From Gammaproteobacteria bacterium (GTDB lineage: Bacteria > Pseudomonadota > Gammaproteobacteria > Steroidobacterales > Steroidobacteraceae), in the NCBI GenBank assembly GCA_030039615.1, contig JASHVF010000258.1, forward strand, positions 1 to 17,402: a stretch of DNA of 17,402 bases, in the 5' to 3' direction. The position numbers and the translations under genes are program-made. The notes beneath the pieces were generated by a model, which worked only from the letters and a program-made list of their open reading frames with translations, made no database searches and had not been told where the DNA came from. This document shows, piece by piece, positions 1 to 8,922 of the stretch; positions within the stretch are counted from its first letter, which is position 1, and each line of letters opens with the position of its first letter.

Positions 1-521
1 TGGCCGCGTTCCTCGGCGCCGACGCCGGGATAGGCGCCCTGGGTATCGATCAGGGTTACCAGCGGCAGGCCGAAGCGCTCCGCCAGATGCATGAGGCGCA
101 GCGCCTTGCGGTAGCCTTCGGGCTTCGGCATGCCGTAGTTGCGCCGCACCCTCTCCTTCGTGTCGCGGCCCTTCTGGTGGCCGATCAGCACGACGCAGCG
201 CTCGCCGATGCGCGCCAGTCCGCCGACGATGGCGAGGTCGTCGGCATACATGCGGTCGCCGTGCAGCTCGTGGAACTCGCTCGCGATCGCGCCCACGTAG
301 TCGAGCGTATAGGGCCGGTGCGGGTGGCGCGCCAGCTGCGTGATCTGCCAGGGCGTCAGGTTCGCGAAGATGCTCTGCGTGAGCTGGCGGCTCTTGGCCT
401 GCAGCCGGCCGATCTCGTCCTGCAGGTTGACTTCGGATTCCGAGGTGACGTGCTTGAGCTCCTCGATCTTGGCTTCGAGTTCGGCGATCGGTTGTTCAAA
501 GTCGAGGAACGAGACTGCCAT
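1..521 (-). CDS. accA: Acetyl-CoA carboxylase carboxyltransferase subunit alpha (N-terminal part; 3' end beyond window)
   Basis: AccA pairs with AccD to form the carboxyltransferase that moves the carboxyl group from biotin to acetyl-CoA, making malonyl-CoA, the first committed step of fatty acid synthesis in the cytoplasm. The 173 complete codons seen begin MAVSFLDFEQPIAELEAKIE, matching the start of E. coli AccA. They continue with LARHPHRPYTLDYV (about residue 70), an IGHQKGRDTKE segment, GMPKPEGYRKALRLM and DTQGAYPGVGAEERG (159-173). The ATG at 519-521 is chosen because it gives the canonical N-terminus; only a weak CAGAG-like ribosome site precedes it. Family members usually have DTPGAYPG, so Q161 is a small deviation. 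It lies 87 nt downstream of dnaE, as in many gammaproteobacteria. The C-terminal half lies outside the window, so completeness cannot be judged. Identification is secure from the N-terminal motifs. Confidence 0.97.
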   Translation of the reverse strand, partial: MAVSFLDFEQPIAELEAKIEELKHVTSESEVNLQDEIGRLQAKSRQLTQSIFANLTPWQITQLARHPHRPYTLDYVGAIASEFHELHGDRMYADDLAIVGGLARIGERCVVLIGHQKGRDTKERVRRNYGMPKPEGYRKALRLMHLAERFGLPLVTLIDTQGAYPGVGAEERG

Positions 522-540
522 GAAGGCTCTGAGTGTCGCC

Positions 541-597
541 GCGCTCGGCTTGGGGCGGCAGGAGCGGCGAGGTTACGTAAGGCGGGGACCCGAGCGC
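541..597 (-). repeat. Inverted repeat in the dnaE-accA intergenic gap
   Basis: A perfect 8-bp inverted repeat, GCGCTCGG at 541-548 and CCGAGCGC at 590-597, brackets 41 nt in the 87-nt gap between dnaE and accA. Transcribed toward accA it could form a long-looped hairpin ending about 20 nt before the accA start codon. There is no U-tract, so it is not a rho-independent terminator. No convincing -35/-10 pair was found in the gap. A regulatory role is speculative; chance is plausible at this GC content. Confidence 0.3.
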
Positions 598-608
598 AAG
601 TTAGGGGT

Positions 609-4115
<3,507 letters not shown>

Positions 4116-4126
4116 CGGCGGCGATG

Positions 4127-4714
4127 CTAGCAGGACCGGCGGCGCATGGGACTGAAGGAGCGGCGGTGCAGCGGCGAGGGCCGGCGCCGGCGCAGCGTCT
4201 TCAAGTGCGCCTGGGTCGCGTAGCCCTTGTGGCGGGCGAGCTCGAAGCCCGGATAGCAGGCATCGAGCGAGCACATCATCGCGTCACGGCAGGTCTTGGC
4301 GAGAATCGAAGCGGCGCTGATCGCCGCGACGCTCACATCGCCGTCCACGATCGCCTCGAAGGTGCAGCCGAGCCCGAGATCCCCGAGACACGGACAGCGA
4401 TTGCCGTCGACCTTGACGTGCGTCGGGCACACCGGCAGCGCGAGCAGCGCGCGGCGCATGGCGAGCAGCGTCGCCTCGAGGATGTTGAGCGAATCGATCT
4501 CGTCGCGATCCGCCCAGGCGACCGCCCAGGCGAGCGCCCGGGCGCGGATCAGACCCGCGAGGCGCTCGCGCTCCTCCGGCGGCAGGGTCTTCGAGTCCGC
4601 CAGGCCGCGGATGCGGCGCCGCGGATTGAGTATGACCGCGGCCGCAACCACAGGTCCGGCGAGCGGCCCGCGGCCGGCTTCGTCGACCCCGGCGATGCGC
4701 GACCGGCTCCTCAT
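4127..4714 (-). CDS. rnhB: Ribonuclease HII
   Basis: RNase HII cuts the RNA strand of RNA-DNA hybrids and starts removal of single ribonucleotides misincorporated into DNA. The 195-residue product has VDEAGRGPLAG (D11, E12), ADSKTL, NILEATLLAM, KVDGNRCP (D103), VDGD (D126), ISAASILAK and HKGYATQAHL, ending in an HRRSFSP motif. The D11/E12/D103/D126 tetrad corresponds to E. coli D16/E17/D108/D126. The ATG at 4712-4714 is preferred because it overlaps the lpxB TGA in an ATGA junction. An in-frame GTG at 4727-4729 would add five residues and cannot be excluded. No strong ribosome site precedes either start. The C-terminal tail is unusually arginine-rich and ends in cysteine. Placement between lpxB and dnaE is typical of gammaproteobacteria. 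Confidence 0.96.
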   Translation of the reverse strand: MRSRSRIAGVDEAGRGPLAGPVVAAAVILNPRRRIRGLADSKTLPPEERERLAGLIRARALAWAVAWADRDEIDSLNILEATLLAMRRALLALPVCPTHVKVDGNRCPCLGDLGLGCTFEAIVDGDVSVAAISAASILAKTCRDAMMCSLDACYPGFELARHKGYATQAHLKTLRRRRPSPLHRRSFSPMRRRSC

Positions 4715-5889
4715 GGTCGCCCGGCGCACTCGAGCACCGCCGCGGCGGCACGCGCCGCGCCGCCGCGGCGCAACTCGCGGTGGACGCGCGTGAATTCCGT
4801 GCGCAGCCCGGCGAGGCGCGCCGGGTCGCCGAGCTCGGCGAGCAGCGCCGCCCCGAGCGCCGGCCCGGTCACGGCGCGCTGCAGAAACTCCGGCACCAGG
4901 CGCCGTCCGGCGAGCAGATTCGGTTGCGAGAAGTACGGCACCTTCACGAGTCCGAGCGTACGCAGCACAAACTCCGTCAGCCGGCTCATCTTATACGCCA
5001 CTACCATCGGCTTCCCCGACAGTAAGGTCTCGAGCGTCGCCGTCCCGGAGGCGACCAGCACCGCATCCGCCGCCGCCAGCACCCGCTGGGCCTGGCCGTC
5101 GACGAGGCGAAGCGGCGTCTTTTCCGCAGCTTGTGCCACTTGCCTCTCGAAGCACTCACGTATCGCGGCGGAGGCCATCGGCGCGAGGAACACGAACTCC
5201 GGGCGGCGGGCGTGGATCCAGGCGGCCGCCTCGGCGAACGGCGCGGCGAGACGGCTCACCACCGCGAGACGGCTTCCCGGGAGCAGCGCGATGACGCGCG
5301 CCTCCCGGGCAACTCCGAGAGCCGCCCGGGCGGCCGGCGCGTCGACCTCGAGCGGGATCTGGTCGGCAAGCGGGTGCCCGACGAACTCGGCGCGCACCCC
5401 TTGCCGCGCGTAGAACTCGCTCTCGAAGGGCAGCAGGCACAGCACCAGGTCGCAGTCGCGGCCGATGCTGCGCACCCTGCCCTGCCGCCAGGCCCACACC
5501 TGCGGGCTCACGTACTGCACGGTGCGGATGCCGGCGCGCTTGAGGCGCCCGGCGAGGCCAAGATTGAACTCCGGCGAGTCGATGCCGATGAACACGTCGG
5601 GGCGCGCCGCCAGAAAGCGCGCCGCGAGCGCTGCGCGCAGCCGCAGCAGCCGCGGCAGGTGCCGCAGCACCTCCGCCAGTCCCATCACGGCGAGGCTGTC
5701 GGCGGGCGCCCAGGCCTGACAGCCGGCCGCCACCATCTTCGGGCCCGCCACGCCGAAGCACTCGAGCGCCGGCACGCGCGCGCGCAGCGCCTCGATGAGC
5801 GCCGCCCCCAGCTGGTCGCCGGAATGCTCGCCCGCCACCAGGCCGACACGCAGCGGCGCGGCCGCGGTGCCCACCGGCGCCGCGCTCAT
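4711..5889 (-). CDS. lpxB: Lipid-A-disaccharide synthase
   Basis: LpxB is a peripheral inner-membrane glycosyltransferase (family GT19) that joins 2,3-diacylglucosamine-1-phosphate (lipid X) with UDP-2,3-diacylglucosamine to form the tetraacyl disaccharide of lipid A. The product has 392 residues. Motifs in order: AGEHSGD (19-25), GIDSPEFN (102-109, with D104 equivalent to E. coli catalytic D98), YVSPQVWAWR (126-135), LPFE (153-156), GHPL (171-174), LPGSR (203-207, with R207 equivalent to E. coli R201) and SGTATLE (281-287). The conserved glutamate three residues after LPGSR is Val210 here (reported separately). The ATG at 5887-5889 forms a 4-nt ATGA overlap with the lpxA stop. No good Shine-Dalgarno is visible, so re-initiation after lpxA is the likely mode. 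The start in family alignment is about a dozen residues longer than the minimal core because of an Ala/Pro-rich N-terminus. Confidence 0.97.
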   Translation of the reverse strand: MSAAPVGTAAAPLRVGLVAGEHSGDQLGAALIEALRARVPALECFGVAGPKMVAAGCQAWAPADSLAVMGLAEVLRHLPRLLRLRAALAARFLAARPDVFIGIDSPEFNLGLAGRLKRAGIRTVQYVSPQVWAWRQGRVRSIGRDCDLVLCLLPFESEFYARQGVRAEFVGHPLADQIPLEVDAPAARAALGVAREARVIALLPGSRLAVVSRLAAPFAEAAAWIHARRPEFVFLAPMASAAIRECFERQVAQAAEKTPLRLVDGQAQRVLAAADAVLVASGTATLETLLSGKPMVVAYKMSRLTEFVLRTLGLVKVPYFSQPNLLAGRRLVPEFLQRAVTGPALGAALLAELGDPARLAGLRTEFTRVHRELRRGGAARAAAAVLECAGRP

Positions 5890-6656
5890 CTGACGATGCT
5901 GCGGCTGGAGGCCTGGATGAAGTCCACGAAGAGGCGCAGCTCGGCGCGCTCGCGCGCCAGCGGCTCGAGGCGCGCGAGCGCCTCGCTGAGCTTCAGGTCC
6001 GAGCGGTACAGGATCCGGTAGGCCTCGCGGATGGCGCGGATCTGCTCCTCGCTGAAGCCGCGGCGCTTCAAGCCCTCGGCGTTCACCATCTGCGGCTCGG
6101 CCGGATTGCCGGAGACCATCACGTAGGGCGGCACGTCCTGGCGCACCATGGAGCCGCCGCCGAGAAAGGCATGCGCGCCGACCCTCGCGAACTGGTGCAC
6201 CGCGACGAGCCCGCCCAGGATCACCCAGTCGCCGATCTCGACGTGGCCGCCGAGCACGGCGCCGTTCGCGAACACGGTGTTGTTGCCGACCACGCAGTCG
6301 TGGGCGACGTGCGAGCAGGCCATGAACAGGTTGTCGTCGCCGATGCGCGTCACGCCCTTGTCGTGGGTGGTGCCGCGGTTGATGGTGCAGAACTCGCGGA
6401 ACACATTGCGCTCGCCGACCACCAGGCGCGTCGGCTCGCCGCGGTATTTCTTATCCTGCGGAGCATCGCCGATGGAGGCGAACTGGAATACGTGGTTGTC
6501 GGCGCCGAGCACGCTCGGGCCGTTGATCACCGTGTGCGGGCCGACGATCGTGCGCGGCCCGATCTCGACCCCGGGACCGATCACGGCGAACGGGCCGACG
6601 CGGACGTCCGCGGCCAGGCGCGCTTCGGGCGACACCACGGCGCGCGCATCGATCAC
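5886..6656 (-). CDS. lpxA: Acyl-ACP--UDP-N-acetylglucosamine O-acyltransferase
   Basis: LpxA transfers an R-3-hydroxyacyl chain from acyl carrier protein to the 3-OH of UDP-GlcNAc, the first step of lipid A synthesis. It acts as a cytoplasmic trimer of left-handed beta helices. The 256-residue product shows hexapeptide-repeat periodicity (VGPFAVIGPGVEIG and onward), QFASIGDAPQDKKYRGEPTR, and HVAHDC with H119 equivalent to catalytic H125 of E. coli. The C-terminal helical part carries NAEGLKRRGFS. The residue aligned with the E. coli chain-length position G173 is G167. The GTG at 6654-6656 is chosen because it gives VIDARAVVSP, matching the E. coli MIDKSAFVHP start. It overlaps the fabZ stop in a GTGA junction and has GGAG at 6665-6668 with 8-nt spacing. 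The frame extends far upstream inside fabZ, but that part is a shadow. Identity is secure. Confidence 0.97.
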   Translation of the reverse strand: MIDARAVVSPEARLAADVRVGPFAVIGPGVEIGPRTIVGPHTVINGPSVLGADNHVFQFASIGDAPQDKKYRGEPTRLVVGERNVFREFCTINRGTTHDKGVTRIGDDNLFMACSHVAHDCVVGNNTVFANGAVLGGHVEIGDWVILGGLVAVHQFARVGAHAFLGGGSMVRQDVPPYVMVSGNPAEPQMVNAEGLKRRGFSEEQIRAIREAYRILYRSDLKLSEALARLEPLARERAELRLFVDFIQASSRSIVR

Positions 6657-7111
6657 TTGCCGGTCTCCGGCGCCACCATCATGGCGGCGTGCGCAACCTC
6701 CTTGTCGTCGACCAGCGCCGCGGTCGAGAACTTCCAGATGCCGCGCAACGAGCGCTCGAGCTGCGCGGTGAGCACCAGCTGGTCTCCGGGCACCACCGGC
6801 TTGCGGAAACGCGCATCGTCGATGCCGACGAAGTAGAAGCGGCTGTTCTCGTCCGGGAACACGCTGGCGGTGACGAAGCACAGAATGCCGGCGGCCTGCG
6901 CCAGCGCCTCGATGATCATCACGCCTGGCATCACCGGCCGGTGAGGAAAGTGGCCGGGAAAGAACGGCTCGTTGTAGGTGACGTTCTTGATGGCGCGGAT
7001 CGTGGCTCCCGGGCGGCATTCGAGCACCCGGTCGACCAGCAGGAAGGGGTAGCGGTGCGGCAGCCGCCTGAAGATGGCGTTGATGTCGAGCTGGACCACG
7101 TCTTCAGTCAT
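6653..7111 (-). CDS. fabZ: 3-hydroxyacyl-[acyl-carrier-protein] dehydratase FabZ
   Basis: FabZ dehydrates 3-hydroxyacyl-ACP to trans-2-enoyl-ACP in fatty acid elongation. It competes with LpxA and LpxD for 3-hydroxyacyl-ACP, so it sits at the branch between phospholipid and lipid A synthesis. The 152-residue hotdog-fold protein carries LPHRYPFLLVDRV (17-29) and FFPGHFPHRPVMPGVMIIEA, with catalytic H54 and E68, then FVGIDDARFRKPVVPGDQL. Its length matches E. coli FabZ (151). The ATG at 7109-7111 lies within the end of lpxD (8-nt overlap). AGGA at 7120-7123 gives an 8-nt spacing. It overlaps lpxA by 4 nt at the other end, so lpxD, fabZ and lpxA are almost certainly co-translated from one message. 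Confidence 0.98.
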   Translation of the reverse strand: MTEDVVQLDINAIFRRLPHRYPFLLVDRVLECRPGATIRAIKNVTYNEPFFPGHFPHRPVMPGVMIIEALAQAAGILCFVTASVFPDENSRFYFVGIDDARFRKPVVPGDQLVLTAQLERSLRGIWKFSTAALVDDKEVAHAAMMVAPETGK

Positions 7112-8147
7112 GCGTCTCTTCCTGCCCCGAGTTGAGTCCCGCCGCCCGCTCCAGGGCGCGCACGCGCTCCTCGAGTCGCGCGCTGCGCTTGAAGCGCGCC
7201 ACCAGCCGCCGCCAGGCGTGCGCTTCTTCGAAAGGTAGTGTGCTCGAGTATACGCCGGCGGCCGCGATCGAGCGGCTGATGGCCGAGTAGCCGGTGATCA
7301 CGACGTCGTCGGCGATGCTGATATGGCCGGCGAAGCCGACGTGGCCGCCGATCATGCAGCGCTTGCCGATAATGGTGCTGCCGGAGACACCGGTGCAGGC
7401 CGCGATGGCGGTATGCGCACCGATGCGGACGTTGTGGCCGATCTGGATCAGGTTGTCGAGCTTGACGCCGTCCTCGACGATCGTGTCGTCGATCGCGCCG
7501 CGATCGACGGTGGTGTTGCAACCGATGTCGACGTCCGCGCCGAGGCGCACCGAGCCGAGCTGCGGCACCTTGACCCAGCTGCCGCGGTCGGGGGCGTAGC
7601 CGAAACCATCGCCCCCCAGCACCACGCCCGACTGCAGCACGCTGCGCGCACCGACGCTCACTCCGCGGCACAGTGTGACGCGCGGCGCGAGGCGCACGTC
7701 GGCCGCGAGCCGCACCTGCTCCTCGAGCACGCAGTGCGCCGCGACGCTCGCGCGCTCACCGATCACGACCTGCTCGCCGATGACGCAGAAGGGGCCGACC
7801 TCGGCGCTCGGGTCGATGCGCGCGCTCGCGGCGACGAGCGCGGTGGGGTGTATGCCCGGCGCCGGCGCCGGGCCCGGATGCAGCAGCGTCGCGATGCGCG
7901 CGTAGGTGGCGTACGGATTGTCGGCCAACAGCAGGTGCGCGGGGCACTCCCCGGCCGCATCCGCCTTCAGCACCACGGCGGCCGCGCGCGTCGTCGCGAG
8001 CTGCGGCCGGTAGCGCGGATTGGCGAGGAAGGCGAGCGCCGTGGCGTCGGCATTGGCGAGCGTCGCGACGTGCTCGATGCGCACGGCGGGGTCACCGCGC
8101 AGCTCGCAGCCGAAACGCACCGCCAGCTCCCCGAGTGAGAAGGACAT
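7104..8147 (-). CDS. lpxD: UDP-3-O-acylglucosamine N-acyltransferase
   Basis: LpxD adds the second 3-hydroxyacyl chain, to the 2-amino group of UDP-3-O-acylglucosamine, in lipid A synthesis. The 347-residue product has an N-terminal uridine-binding domain (about 1-100), then a hexapeptide-repeat left-handed beta helix (about 100-295, beginning IHPTALVAASARIDPSAEVG). Within it are GGDGFGYA (178-185) and LIQIGHNVRIG, with H238 matching catalytic H239 of E. coli LpxD. A C-terminal helix (RRLVARFKRSARLEERVRAL) follows. The start ATG at 8145-8147 has only a weak AAGAG upstream, 35 nt after the skp stop. Length and motif order are normal. Gene order skp-lpxD-fabZ-lpxA-lpxB is the standard gammaproteobacterial arrangement. 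Confidence 0.98.
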   Translation of the reverse strand: MSFSLGELAVRFGCELRGDPAVRIEHVATLANADATALAFLANPRYRPQLATTRAAAVVLKADAAGECPAHLLLADNPYATYARIATLLHPGPAPAPGIHPTALVAASARIDPSAEVGPFCVIGEQVVIGERASVAAHCVLEEQVRLAADVRLAPRVTLCRGVSVGARSVLQSGVVLGGDGFGYAPDRGSWVKVPQLGSVRLGADVDIGCNTTVDRGAIDDTIVEDGVKLDNLIQIGHNVRIGAHTAIAACTGVSGSTIIGKRCMIGGHVGFAGHISIADDVVITGYSAISRSIAAAGVYSSTLPFEEAHAWRRLVARFKRSARLEERVRALERAAGLNSGQEETHD

Positions 8148-8182
8148 GGCGCGCTCTTACGCCCCGCACTCCCCCGCGGGTG

Positions 8183-8782
8183 TTATTTGCCTTGCGGCTT
8201 GCCCGGCGGCTGTGCGGCGGGCGCCGGCGTAGCGGCCGGCTTGGCCGCCGGTGCCGCGGCCGCCTTGGCCTGCAGCGCGGTGAGGATCGCCGGCGTGATG
8301 TCGTAGGCCGCGGTCTGATAAATGACGGCCTCGCCGCTCAGGATCACGTCGAAATTCTGCGCCTTGGCGTAGCTGCGCACCTCGTCGCCGAGCGTGCGCT
8401 GCAGCCGCGACAGCTCCTCGTTGCGCCGTGCCGTGATGTCGTCCTGATACTCGCCGCGCGCGCGCTCGAAGTCGCGCTCGCCGTCGCGCAGCTCCTTCTC
8501 GGCACGCACCCGCTGGTCGTCGGTCATGGTGGCGCCGTCCTTCTGCAGCTTCTCCTGCTTGGCCTTGAGGGCCTGCGCCTGGGCCTGCAGCGTGCGCTCG
8601 CGCGGGGCGAACTCGGCCCGCATCGCATCGGTGACCGCCTTGCCCTGCGGCGACTCGGCGAGGAGCCGCTGCGGATCGACGACACCGATCTTGGGCGGGT
8701 CGGCCCATACCGGCGCCACGGCAAGGAGCCCCGCCGCCGCCACGACCCACACCGCTACCCGACTGCTGATCGAACGATTCAC
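8183..8782 (-). CDS. skp: Periplasmic chaperone Skp (OmpH family)
   Basis: Skp is a trimeric periplasmic holdase that binds unfolded outer-membrane proteins leaving the Sec translocon and hands them toward the BAM complex. The 199-residue product has a signal peptide: MNRSISSR, a hydrophobic core at 9-24, and likely cleavage after VWA at residue 27. Then follow KIGVVDPQRLLAESPQGKAV (the beta-strand body) and a highly charged helical region (about 55-140) suited to the coiled-coil tentacles. The typical OmpH end, FDVILSGEAVIYQTAAYDIT, is present. Beyond about residue 172 there is an Ala/Pro/Lys-rich tail ending PPGKPQGK, absent from the 161-residue E. coli protein. The start is GTG at 8780-8782, supported by GAGGTGG seven nt upstream. 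It lies directly downstream of bamA, its functional partner. The family call is secure; the role of the tail is unknown. Confidence 0.95.
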   Translation of the reverse strand: MNRSISSRVAVWVVAAAGLLAVAPVWADPPKIGVVDPQRLLAESPQGKAVTDAMRAEFAPRERTLQAQAQALKAKQEKLQKDGATMTDDQRVRAEKELRDGERDFERARGEYQDDITARRNEELSRLQRTLGDEVRSYAKAQNFDVILSGEAVIYQTAAYDITPAILTALQAKAAAAPAAKPAATPAPAAQPPGKPQGK

Positions 8783-8789
8783 GGAACAC

Positions 8790-8796
8790 CCACCTC
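8790..8796 (-). promoter_or_regulatory. Strong ribosome binding site for skp (GTG start)
   Basis: On the minus strand GAGGTGG lies 7 nt before a GTG codon. This decides the start of skp, because the next codons encode a canonical signal peptide and no ATG is available at the right place. It is among the best Shine-Dalgarno matches in the window, consistent with high expression of an abundant chaperone. Confidence 0.8.
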
Positions 8797-8818
8797 TTAT
8801 GCTCTGAGTTTTGCGGTG

Positions 8819-8839
8819 CCGCGGCCGGGACGGCCGCAG
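8819..8839 (-). repeat. GC-rich hairpin in the bamA-skp intergenic gap
   Basis: GCGGCCG (8821-8827) and CGGCCGC (8831-8837) form a perfect 7-bp inverted repeat around a 3-nt loop. In the minus-strand transcript it extends to 9 bp with one G-U wobble and one G-C pair. It lies 36 nt before the skp start codon. No U-tract follows, so it is unlikely to be a simple intrinsic terminator. It could slow polymerase, stabilise a processed 3' end or shape the skp leader; none of this can be shown from sequence alone. Confidence 0.45.
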
Positions 8840-8904
8840 GCAAACCGGAAGTATCGCCTAAAGCGGCGCGGCCCGCAGGCCAATTGCACGGCTGTCACCG
8901 AATC

Positions 8905-8918
8905 TTAAGAATACTTAA
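8905..8918 (-). repeat. AT-rich inverted repeat just after the bamA stop
   Basis: TTAAG (8905-8909) and CTTAA (8914-8918) are perfect complements around AATA, inside about 20 bp of AT-rich sequence that stands out in this GC-rich region. It begins 5 nt past the bamA stop codon. On the minus strand it contains TATTCT and TAAGAT, each matching four of six positions of a -10 element, but neither has a good -35 at 17 nt. It may be a promoter element or protein site for skp, or nothing. Confidence 0.3.
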
Positions 8919-8922
8919 CGCG

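Noticed and set aside
573..580. TTACGTAA as a possible promoter -10 for accA
   Set aside because: It matches a -10 element poorly, and TTGCGC upstream is at the wrong spacing (about 14 nt).
6657..7019. Upstream extension of the lpxA frame into fabZ
   Set aside because: The extra 121 codons are Arg/His/Gly-rich and non-homologous, while fabZ in the other frame has all family motifs.
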